NCBI GenBank assembly: GCA_934148845.1
Contig: CAKPDH010000006.1
Span: 1-19,782, forward strand
Origin: an uncultured Bacilli bacterium
GTDB taxonomy: Bacteria > Bacillota_I > Bacilli_A > RF39 > UBA660
DNA length: 19,782 bases
Direction of reading: 5' to 3'
The stretch's first letter is position 1. Each line of letters begins with the position of its first letter. The notes under the pieces were generated by a model that saw nothing but the letters and a program-made list of their open reading frames with translations, did no database searches and was not told the origin of the DNA. The translations under genes were made by a program, and so were the position numbers. This document shows, in pieces, positions 13,628 to 19,782 of the stretch.

Positions 13628-15339
13628 TAAATAAAGGGGAACTTATTGATAATCGTTATGAAATAATTAAATCCATTGGAGAAGGTGGAATGGCTAACGT
13701 ATATCTTGCTTTTGATACTATATTAGAACGTGAAGTTGCAGTAAAAGTTTTAAGAGGTGATTTATCCGATGATGAAAAATTCGTAAGAAGATTTCAAAGA
13801 GAAGCTAATTCTGCAAGTTCACTTAGACATCCTAATATAGTTGAAATGTATGATGTTGGTGAGGATAATGGTAGATATTTTATTGTAATGGAATATATAA
13901 GTGGAAAAACTCTTAAAAGTTTGATAAAGAAAAGAGGAGCTCTTAACTTAAATGAAGCATTAGATATAATGCTTCAAATAACTAGTGGTATTGCTTGTGC
14001 CCATGATAGTTATATAATTCATAGAGATATAAAACCACAAAATGTAATGATTTTAGAAGATGGAAGGGTTAAAATAACTGATTTTGGAATAGCTATGGCT
14101 CTTAATAGTAATGAGCTTACACAAACTAATTCTGTTATGGGATCTGTACATTATCTACCACCAGAACAGGCAAGCGGCGGTGGAGCTACTGTTAAAAGTG
14201 ATATATATTCTATTGGAATTTTAATGTTTGAACTTTTGACTGGTAAAGTTCCATTTAAAGGTGATAATGCAGTAGAAATAGCTATAAAGCATATGAAAGA
14301 ACCTATTCCAAGTGTTCGTAGTATTAATCCAGAAATCCCACAAAGTGTTGAAAATATAATACTTAAAGCATGTGCTAAAAATCCTAAAAATAGATATAAT
14401 TCTGTTAGAGAAATGTATGATGATTTAAAAAATTGTCTAAATGAAGATAGGATAAATGAAGAGCGTTTAGTTTACAAATATCCAGAGCATTCAGTAAGTG
14501 ATGATAAACTGGTTAATAAGCTTGAAACAAGGGAATCTAAAAACTCATCTGAAGTAAAAGAGGAAGTAAAAAATAGTAGAATTAATTTAGCTTTAAAAAT
14601 TGCTGGTATATGTTGTGTAGTAATTGTTGTTATAGGACTTTTATTTATATTTATATTTAGTTCAGATGATACAAAAGATGTAACTGTTCCAAATGAATTA
14701 ATAGGTTTAACAGAAGAAGAAGGATGTAAAAAAATAAAAAAGGCTAAACTTAATTGTAATGTAAAGTATGTATATAATGAAGATTATGATGAAGATGTTA
14801 TTATTGAGGTAAGTCCTAGATCATCATCTAAAATAAAAGAAGGAACAACAGTAACAATACATGTTACATCATTTATTGATACTATAGAAGTTGATGATTA
14901 TAAAGGTAAAAAGCTAGATGTAGTAAAAGCAGAACTAGAAAATGAAGGTATTAGAGTTATAACTACTCCAAAAAAAGTAACTGAATCAGATGATTATTCT
15001 GAGAATGAAATCATTTCACAGAGTGTTGCTAAGGGTGAGAGATTACAAATTAAAAAAGGTGTAATAGAGCTTGTTTATGCAACATTAATTACAGTATATC
15101 CTGATTTTACAGATGGTTCATATACTAGAGATTCAATACAACAATTTTGTGATGATAATAAAATTACTTGTAATTTTAAAGAAAATGAAGATAATAATTT
15201 TAATGAAGGCGCTATTATTATGCAATCAAGAGATATCGGTGATGAGGTAAAAGAAGGGACAACTCTTACAATAACAATAGCTACTAATTCAAAAGAAGAA
15301 ACTGATAAAGGTACTAATAATGATAGGGAAAATAGTTAA
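13624..15339 (+). CDS. prkC: PASTA-domain Ser/Thr protein kinase (PrkC/StkP type)
   Basis: The product (571 residues) is a membrane kinase that in Bacillota senses muropeptides or lipid II and phosphorylates division, wall and translation proteins. The kinase domain has GEGGMANVY (19-27), Lys41, Glu60, HRDIKPQN with Asp135, DFG with Asp153 and the activation segment GSVHYLPPEQA. A charged linker leads to one membrane helix (about 323-346), then three extracellular PASTA repeats (about 352-415, 420-486, 488-553). The number of PASTA units varies among species; three is common. PASTA 1 and 3 each hold two Cys (368/378 and 509/516), so disulfides within those units are possible in this anaerobe. 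The gene starts inside the prpC stop (ATGA) and its end overlaps rsgA by 20 bases. Confidence 0.96.
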   Translation: MINKGELIDNRYEIIKSIGEGGMANVYLAFDTILEREVAVKVLRGDLSDDEKFVRRFQREANSASSLRHPNIVEMYDVGEDNGRYFIVMEYISGKTLKSLIKKRGALNLNEALDIMLQITSGIACAHDSYIIHRDIKPQNVMILEDGRVKITDFGIAMALNSNELTQTNSVMGSVHYLPPEQASGGGATVKSDIYSIGILMFELLTGKVPFKGDNAVEIAIKHMKEPIPSVRSINPEIPQSVENIILKACAKNPKNRYNSVREMYDDLKNCLNEDRINEERLVYKYPEHSVSDDKLVNKLETRESKNSSEVKEEVKNSRINLALKIAGICCVVIVVIGLLFIFIFSSDDTKDVTVPNELIGLTEEEGCKKIKKAKLNCNVKYVYNEDYDEDVIIEVSPRSSSKIKEGTTVTIHVTSFIDTIEVDDYKGKKLDVVKAELENEGIRVITTPKKVTESDDYSENEIISQSVAKGERLQIKKGVIELVYATLITVYPDFTDGSYTRDSIQQFCDDNKITCNFKENEDNNFNEGAIIMQSRDIGDEVKEGTTLTITIATNSKEETDKGTNNDRENS

Positions 15340-16153
15340 ACAAATTAGTAATGATTATACTGTTAAAATAGAAGATAAAACTATTGTATGTAAATCTCGT
15401 GGTAAATTTAGAAAATTAAAAATTACTCCTTTAGTTGGTGATAATGTAGAAGTTGATTTAAATAATAAATATATATTAGAAGTTCTTAAGAGAAAAAATG
15501 AATTATTAAGACCTAGTATAGCTAATGTAGATCAAGCTGTTATTATAACAAGTGTGAGTATTCCAGATTATTCATCTAATCTTTTAGATAAGCTTTTAGT
15601 AATTATAGAGTTTAATAAAATAAAACCTATTATATGTTTTACTAAAATGGATTTAATAAGTAATGAAAAAAGATTAGAAATAGAAGAAATAATAAATTAT
15701 TATAAAAGTATAGGATATAATGTATATATTAATAAAGAAGAAAATATAAAACAAATCTTTAAAGATAAAATTACTGTATTTACAGGTCAAAGTGGTAGTG
15801 GTAAGTCAACTTTATTAAATATGTTAGATAGTAGTTTAAATCTTAAAACTGGTGATGTTTCAATCGCACTTGGAAGGGGTAAACATACAACAAGACATAC
15901 GGAACTTATAGAATTATTAGGAGGACTTGTAGCAGATACGCCAGGTTTTTCTTCAGTTGATTTTAAAGGTATGAAAAGAGAAGATATTAGAGATAATTTT
16001 ATTGAATTTAATGAATACAAACAGGCCTGTGAATATAGAGATTGTATGCATGTTAAAGAAAATAATTGTGCTATAAAAAAAGCTGTAATAGATGGTAAAA
16101 TCTTAAAAGATAGATATGATAATTATTTGAAGTTTATAAGAGGTGAATCGTGA
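15320..16153 (+). CDS. rsgA: Ribosome small-subunit-dependent GTPase A
   Basis: The product (277 residues) is a circularly permuted GTPase that checks late maturation of the 30S subunit. An OB-fold N-terminus (about 1-65) is followed by G4 as TKMD (108-111), G1 as GQSGSGKST (156-164), switch region TTRHTEL and G3 as DTPGFS (206-211), the permuted G4-G1-G3 order that defines the family. The zinc knuckle is Cys237, Cys242, His244 and Cys250. The B. subtilis homologue (CpgA) is a target of the PASTA kinase, consistent with operon placement. ATG 15320 lies inside the end of prkC, and its stop overlaps the rpe GTG in GTGA. Confidence 0.95.
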   Translation: MIGKIVKQISNDYTVKIEDKTIVCKSRGKFRKLKITPLVGDNVEVDLNNKYILEVLKRKNELLRPSIANVDQAVIITSVSIPDYSSNLLDKLLVIIEFNKIKPIICFTKMDLISNEKRLEIEEIINYYKSIGYNVYINKEENIKQIFKDKITVFTGQSGSGKSTLLNMLDSSLNLKTGDVSIALGRGKHTTRHTELIELLGGLVADTPGFSSVDFKGMKREDIRDNFIEFNEYKQACEYRDCMHVKENNCAIKKAVIDGKILKDRYDNYLKFIRGES

Positions 16154-16788
16154 AAATATCAGCATCAATATTAGATATTAAAGAACCTAAACAACTAGAG
16201 GTAATGAAATTAAGTAATTTAGATATTGATTATATTCATTTAGATGTAATGGATGGAGTTTTTGTAGAAAATAAAACTTTATCACTTTCTGAATTTGAAA
16301 ATATTATTAGGTTTTCAAGTAAGCCTATTGATGTTCACTTAATGGTTAGTGATGTAAAAAAATATATAGATGGTTATTTTAAACTTAATCCAGAATATAT
16401 AATATTTCATTATGAAGCAGTAAGCGATGTTATAGGTGTAATAAATTATATAAAAGAAAAGAAAATTAAAGTAGGACTTTCGATTAAACCTAATACAGAA
16501 ATAAATGAAATAATTAATTATCTTAATTATGTTGATCTTGTCCTTTTAATGAGTGTAGAACCAGGTAGAGGGGGACAAAGCTTCATAAGAGAGGTAAAAG
16601 ATAAAATAGATTTATTGCATCAAATAAAAAATAAAGAAGGATATAATTTTATTATTGAAGTAGATGGTGGAATAAATAATGAAACAATTAAATTATGTAA
16701 AAACGCAGATATGTGCGTTGTGGGTAGTTATATAACCAAAAATGATTATGAGGCCTCAGTAAGCGAGTTAAGAAAAATAAGTAATTAG
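16150..16788 (+). CDS. rpe: Ribulose-phosphate 3-epimerase
   Basis: The product (212 residues) interconverts ribulose 5-phosphate and xylulose 5-phosphate in the pentose phosphate pathway. Motifs: SASILD at the N-terminus, HLDVMDGVF with metal ligands His30 and Asp32 and catalytic Asp35, DVHLMV with His63, LLMSVEPGRGGQSF phosphate loop and EVDGGI with Asp172. The start is GTG 16150, preceded by AGAGGTGA and overlapping the rsgA stop by four bases, so the gene is translationally coupled. It is the last recognisable gene of the rlmN operon; in many Bacillota thiN follows at this point, but here a transposase remnant does. I see no clear terminator directly after the stop. Confidence 0.95.
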   Translation: MKISASILDIKEPKQLEVMKLSNLDIDYIHLDVMDGVFVENKTLSLSEFENIIRFSSKPIDVHLMVSDVKKYIDGYFKLNPEYIIFHYEAVSDVIGVINYIKEKKIKVGLSIKPNTEINEIINYLNYVDLVLLMSVEPGRGGQSFIREVKDKIDLLHQIKNKEGYNFIIEVDGGINNETIKLCKNADMCVVGSYITKNDYEASVSELRKISN

Positions 16789-16929
16789 ATATGGAGATAA
16801 TATACCAGCTTTAGATAAAGTTTTATAGATAAAATCATAAGAAGCTTTAATATTTTCTTCATCTTCTAAATATTCTTTAATTTTTTCGTATTTTTGTTTT
16901 TCTTTCATATTTAATTCTACCTTCCTCAT
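16768..16929 (-). pseudogene. Internally deleted IS1202/ISNCY-type transposase remnant
   Basis: A 53-codon minus-strand frame begins MRKVELNMKEKQKYEKIKEY, which resembles the extreme N-terminus of IS1202-type (ISNCY) transposases as I remember them. It continues directly into NIKASYDFIYKTLSKAGILSP, which resembles a segment normally about 100 residues further on, before the catalytic domain. The last codons are read from the reverse of the rpe end. The helix-turn-helix part between the two blocks and the whole DDE domain are missing, so it cannot transpose. GAGGTAGG precedes the ATG and a promoter (16950-16977) is still present. Family assignment is from memory of motif text and would need a profile search. 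Confidence 0.55.
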
Positions 16930-16949
16930 GAGTCCTACCTCAGTGGAAT

Positions 16950-16977
16950 AGTATATAACATTGAGACATTTTTGCAA
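16950..16977 (-). promoter_or_regulatory. Minus-strand promoter of the transposase remnant, with flanking direct repeat
   Basis: On the minus strand TTGCAA, a 16-base spacer and TATACT precede the remnant. On the plus strand TTGAGACATT (16961-16970) and TTAAGACATT (16986-16995) form a ten-base direct repeat with one mismatch, which may be transposase binding sites near the original element end. The rest of 16996-17015 holds nothing recognisable. Confidence 0.4.
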
Positions 16978-17015
16978 GTTAACACTTAAGACATTATCAC
17001 AAATTAGTCATATAG

Positions 17016-17056
17016 TTAAGCTTTTTTTAATTAATTACTATTGAAAAAAGCTTTAA
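17016..17056. other. Long AT-rich inverted repeat overlapping the tig promoter
   Basis: TTAAGCTTTTTTTAAT (17016-17031) and the arm at 17040-17056 (ATTG, A-run, GCTTTAA) are complementary except for one bulge and one G-T. The right arm contains the -35 hexamer of tig. It could be a weak terminator for upstream transcription or a regulatory palindrome; simple AT bias may also explain it. Confidence 0.35.
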
Positions 17057-17069
17057 TTTATTATATACT
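17041..17069 (+). promoter_or_regulatory. Promoter of tig
   Basis: TTGAAA (17041-17046), a 17-base spacer and TATACT (17064-17069) predict a start near 17076, about 15 bases before the ATG. Confidence 0.75.
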
Positions 17070-17090
17070 ATATAGGTATTGGAGGATTTT

Positions 17091-18353
17091 ATGGAAAAAA
17101 ATAAGAATTTAAAAGAAATAATAATTAAAATAGAAGGAAAAGAATGGGAAGACGCTTTAGATAAAGCTTTTAAAAAATTAAATGCAAAGACTAAAATAGA
17201 TGGTTTTAGACCAGGTAAAGCTCCTAAAAATGTATTTTTAAAACATTATGGTGTTAGTTCACTATTTATGGAAGCTTCTGAAAATTGTGCAGAATTAGCA
17301 TATAATAAGATGCTTGATGAAGCAAAAAATTTAGAGATGGCTGCTCGTCCTATTTTAGATATTAAATCTATAGATGAAAAATATATAGAATATAAATTTA
17401 CTTTAACACTTACTCCAGAAGTTAAACTTGGAAACTATAAAAATTTGGATGTAAAAAAAGAAAAAGTAACTGTAACTAAAAAAGAAATAGATGAAGCAAT
17501 AGAGCACATGAAAGAACATTATAAAGAAAATATTGTAAAAGATGGAGCTATTGAAAATAAAAATATTGCAATTATTGATTTTGAAGGTTTTAAAGATGGA
17601 GTAGCATTTGAAGGTGGAAAAGGTGAAAACTATTCATTAGAGATAGGTTCAAATACATTTATTCCAGGATTTGAAGAACAATTAATTGGAATGAAAGCAG
17701 GGGAAGAAAAAGAAATTAATGTAACATTCCCAGAAGAATATCATTCTGAGGATTTGAAAGGTCAAAATGCTACATTTAAAGTTAAAGTTAATGAAGTAAA
17801 AGAAGTTAAAATTCCTGAATTAAATAAAGAATTTTTTGAAGATTTAGGTATGGAAGGAATAGATTCTAAAGAAAAACTTGAAGCTCAAGTTAAAGAAAAT
17901 ATTAAAGCTAGCAAAGATTCTAAGGCAGAAGATGCATATATAGATGCTTTATTAGAAAAGATTGCTGAATCTACTTCGATTGATATACCAGATACAATGA
18001 TTAATGATGAAACTGATAGAATGGTTGAACAATTTAAAGAGCATATTGGTATGCAAGGTATTTCTCTTGAACAATTTTATAAATATACTAATTCTAATGA
18101 AGAAACTTTAAAAGAAGAATACAAGAAAGAAGCTTTAAAAAGAGTTAAGTATAGATTAATAATTAATGAAATTATAAAAGAAGAAAATATTGAAGTTACA
18201 GAAGAAGAAATAGAAAATGAAATAGAAGAATTAGCTAAGAAATATAATATGACTAAGGAAGAAGTAAAAAAGCAATATGGTGAAAATCTTGACTATATAA
18301 AATATGATTTAGAGGTTAAAAAAGTATTTTCAATCATTAAGGGTGAAAAATAG
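17091..18353 (+). CDS. tig: Trigger factor (ribosome-bound chaperone, peptidyl-prolyl isomerase)
   Basis: The product (420 residues) binds the ribosome exit tunnel and shields nascent chains. The N-terminal domain carries the ribosome-docking signature GFRPGKAP (38-45). The FKBP-type isomerase domain follows (about 155-240; NKNIAIIDFEGFKDG, NTFIPGFEEQLIGMKAGEE and VTFPEEYH), then a long, Lys/Glu-rich helical C-terminal domain that forms the arms of the cradle. ATG 17091 is five bases after GGAGG. An in-frame TTG at 17079 overlaps that site and is not used. It is a single-gene transcription unit with a strong terminator. In many Bacillota tig is followed by clpX; here dnaD follows. Confidence 0.96.
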   Translation: MEKNKNLKEIIIKIEGKEWEDALDKAFKKLNAKTKIDGFRPGKAPKNVFLKHYGVSSLFMEASENCAELAYNKMLDEAKNLEMAARPILDIKSIDEKYIEYKFTLTLTPEVKLGNYKNLDVKKEKVTVTKKEIDEAIEHMKEHYKENIVKDGAIENKNIAIIDFEGFKDGVAFEGGKGENYSLEIGSNTFIPGFEEQLIGMKAGEEKEINVTFPEEYHSEDLKGQNATFKVKVNEVKEVKIPELNKEFFEDLGMEGIDSKEKLEAQVKENIKASKDSKAEDAYIDALLEKIAESTSIDIPDTMINDETDRMVEQFKEHIGMQGISLEQFYKYTNSNEETLKEEYKKEALKRVKYRLIINEIIKEENIEVTEEEIENEIEELAKKYNMTKEEVKKQYGENLDYIKYDLEVKKVFSIIKGEK

Positions 18354-18356
18354 TGT

Positions 18357-18387
18357 AAAATGAAGAAGTATATGCTTCTTCATTTTT
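18357..18387 (+). terminator. Intrinsic terminator of tig
   Basis: A perfect 12-base stem, AAAATGAAGAAG (18357-18368) with CTTCTTCATTTT (18375-18386), around a six-base loop and ending in five T's. The A-run on the 5' side gives it some activity on the other strand too. Confidence 0.85.
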
Positions 18388-18388
18388 A

Positions 18389-18417
18389 TTGACTTATATA
18401 CTTAATTAAATTATAAT
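18389..18417 (+). promoter_or_regulatory. Promoter of dnaD-nth
   Basis: TTGACT (18389-18394), a 17-base spacer and TATAAT (18412-18417), the closest to consensus in the window. It begins two bases after the tig terminator. Confidence 0.8.
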
Positions 18418-18448
18418 ATATGTTAATAAATTGTAAGTAGGTGAATTT

Positions 18449-19105
18449 ATGAATCAATTAATAGATGTACTAAAGAATAAAAATTATTTAATACCAAAAC
18501 CATTAATATTTAATTATAAAAAGATGAATATTAATGATTCAGAATTTATTGTATTAATATATTTAATAAACCAAGATAATTTAGTTTATAATCCTAAACA
18601 AATAAGTTGTGATCTTGATATTGAGGTTAATAATGTACTTGAAATAATTAATGCATTATCTGAAAAGAATATATTAAAAATAGAACTTAAAAAGAGTAAT
18701 AATATCCGTTCTGAAGTAATTAATTTAGATTTGTTATTTGAAAAACTTGCTTTTTCATTAACAGAAAAAAGTGATAAAAATAATAGTGAAGATAATATAT
18801 ATAATTTGTTTGAAAATGAATTTGGTAGAACTTTATCTCCTATGGAGTATGAAATTATTAATAGCTGGATAAATAATGATTATAGTGAAGAAATAATTAA
18901 ACTTGCTCTTATGGAAGCTACATATAATGGTGTAAGTAACTTAAGATATATTGATAAAATAATATATGAATGGGGTAAGAAAGGAATTAAAACAAAAGAA
19001 GATGTTTTAAATAATAGGAAACAATTTAAAAATAATAAAAGTGAACAAAAACCAAATTCCAAATTATTTGATTATGATTGGTTAAATGATGAATCAAATA
19101 GTTAA
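18449..19105 (+). CDS. dnaD: DnaD-type primosomal replication protein
   Basis: The product (218 residues) remodels DNA at oriC and at restart sites and helps load the replicative helicase with DnaB/DnaI in Bacillota. An N-terminal winged-helix domain (about 1-95; NDSEFIVLIYLI, NPKQISCDLDI and NALSEKNILKI) is followed by a flexible linker. The C-terminal DnaD/DnaB2 domain (about 116-180) begins IYNLFENEFGRTLSPMEYE and ends with the ssDNA-binding YxxxIxxxW motif (Tyr167, Ile171, Trp175). The tail is Asn/Lys-rich. ATG 18449 follows AGTAGGTGA. The gene overlaps nth by 20 bases, the usual dnaD-nth pair of Bacillota. Confidence 0.92.
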   Translation: MNQLIDVLKNKNYLIPKPLIFNYKKMNINDSEFIVLIYLINQDNLVYNPKQISCDLDIEVNNVLEIINALSEKNILKIELKKSNNIRSEVINLDLLFEKLAFSLTEKSDKNNSEDNIYNLFENEFGRTLSPMEYEIINSWINNDYSEEIIKLALMEATYNGVSNLRYIDKIIYEWGKKGIKTKEDVLNNRKQFKNNKSEQKPNSKLFDYDWLNDESNS

Positions 19106-19703
19106 TTATTTAGATGAATTGTTTCCACATCCTAAATGTGAATTAAATTATACAAAAGATTATGAACTGTTACTTGCTGTTATGCTTAGTGCTCAAACTA
19201 CAGATAAGAGAGTAAATGAAGTGACTTATAAATTATTTAATAAGTATAATTCATTAGAACTTTTAAGCAGTGCTGATATTGAAGATATAAAATCTATAAT
19301 TAGACCTATTGGGACTTTTAATAAGAAGGCTTTAAATATAATTAATATAGCATCTTTCTTGCTTGAAAAAAGTGAAGGCAAGGTTATAAATGACAGATCA
19401 TTTTTAGAATCAATGCCTGGTGTAGGTAGGAAGACTGCAAATGTTGTATTATCTATATTATTTGATGAACCATATATAGCAGTTGATACACACGTTTCTA
19501 GAGTAAGTAAAAGACTTGGTATAGCAAATAAAAATGATGATGTGCTAACTATAGAAAAGAAATTATATAAATACTTTTCTAATTGTAATTTTCAGCATCT
19601 ACACCATCAATTAGTTTTTTTTGGTAGATACCACTGTAAAGCTATTAATCCCAAATGTGAATCTTGTAAATTGAAAAATATTTGTAAAGAAAAAAAGCAT
19701 TGA
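19086..19703 (+). CDS. nth: Endonuclease III (DNA glycosylase / AP lyase)
   Basis: The product (205 residues) removes oxidised pyrimidines and cuts the abasic site in base-excision repair. Motifs: LLAVMLSAQTTD in the N-terminal helices, the helix-hairpin-helix PGVGRKTANVV with catalytic Lys116, and VDTHVSRVS with catalytic Asp134. The C-terminal 4Fe-4S loop is C-x6-C-x2-C-x5-C (Cys184, 191, 194, 200). Start choice between 19086 and the adjacent ATG at 19089 is undecided; neither has a strong ribosome site, so translation probably relies on coupling to dnaD, which it overlaps. In B. subtilis the pair is followed by ypoC and ponA; here the window ends in element-like sequence. Confidence 0.95.
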   Translation: MMNQIVNYLDELFPHPKCELNYTKDYELLLAVMLSAQTTDKRVNEVTYKLFNKYNSLELLSSADIEDIKSIIRPIGTFNKKALNIINIASFLLEKSEGKVINDRSFLESMPGVGRKTANVVLSILFDEPYIAVDTHVSRVSKRLGIANKNDDVLTIEKKLYKYFSNCNFQHLHHQLVFFGRYHCKAINPKCESCKLKNICKEKKH

Positions 19704-19712
19704 AATGAACTA

Positions 19713-19782
19713 GTCAATAAAAAGTAGACAGTTTAAAAAAAGCACTTAAAATCCTGATTCAATTTTAAATTGAATTGGGGTT
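19713..19782 (+). repeat. Partial mobile-element-like terminus at right edge
   Basis: After nth the sequence reads AGTCAATAAAAAGTAGACAG, then TTT and an A-run, which shares its core with the reverse of the left edge. Near the very end, ATTCAATTT (19757-19765) and AAATTGAAT (19767-19775) form a perfect inverted repeat, extendable with wobbles to CC/GG. Its last G's and a T lie against the window edge, so it could be a terminator for dnaD-nth or part of the element end. Confidence 0.4.

Noticed and set aside
164..19703. Mycoplasma-type code with TGA as tryptophan
   Set aside because: Tryptophan is written TGG throughout and TGA terminates several full-length proteins at the expected family length.

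Overview
The window is very AT-rich bacterial DNA (roughly a quarter G+C by eye) read with the standard bacterial code: tryptophan is TGG, and TGA ends genes such as ltaS, prpC and nth. Strong GGAGG/AGGTG ribosome sites, TTG and GTG starts, a DnaD protein, a PASTA-domain kinase, an LtaS-type sulfatase and a large oxygen-sensitive pyruvate:ferredoxin oxidoreductase point to a small-genome anaerobic Bacillota. Gut Bacilli of the Erysipelotrichales or RF39 ('Mollicutes-like') kind fit best. That placement is inference from gene content.

Layout. 1-163: left edge with a partial mobile-element-like end, then cca (CCA-adding enzyme, 164-1255) and a tRNA-Gly(GCC) gene with its own promoter and terminator. 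1380-3960: an accessory island holding an unrecognised 192-residue protein (+), a convergent orphan protein resembling a PD-(D/E)XK nuclease (-) with a terminator-like hairpin directly before its ribosome site, and a frameshifted IS30-family transposase remnant. 3960-8000: two surface genes, each with promoter and terminator: an LtaS-like lipoteichoic-acid synthase (TTG start) and a secreted protein joining a TasA/CalY-like N-terminus to eleven 22-residue BspA-type leucine-rich repeats. 8021-11752: nifJ (pyruvate:ferredoxin oxidoreductase) with a MazG-like pyrophosphohydrolase two bases behind it. 11847-16788: a tightly packed operon rlmN-prpC-prkC-rsgA-rpe with overlapping starts and stops, the conserved Bacillota order for ribosome maturation and Ser/Thr phospho-signalling. 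16789-17040: decayed, internally deleted remnant of an IS1202/ISNCY-type transposase (-), in the place where many Bacillota have thiN. 17041-19703: tig (trigger factor), then the dnaD-nth pair. 19704-19782: right edge with another element-like end sharing a core with the left edge.

Working together: most genes are housekeeping functions (tRNA 3' ends, ribosome maturation, nascent-chain folding, replication initiation, base-excision repair, anaerobic pyruvate oxidation, envelope polymer synthesis, muropeptide-type signalling). Novelty is concentrated in the accessory island at 1380-3960, the repeat-rich surface protein, and the transposon scars. I found no CRISPR array, prophage module or complete multi-gene defence system. 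The nearest candidate for an undescribed unit is the convergent pair 1585-2163 / 2351-3100.
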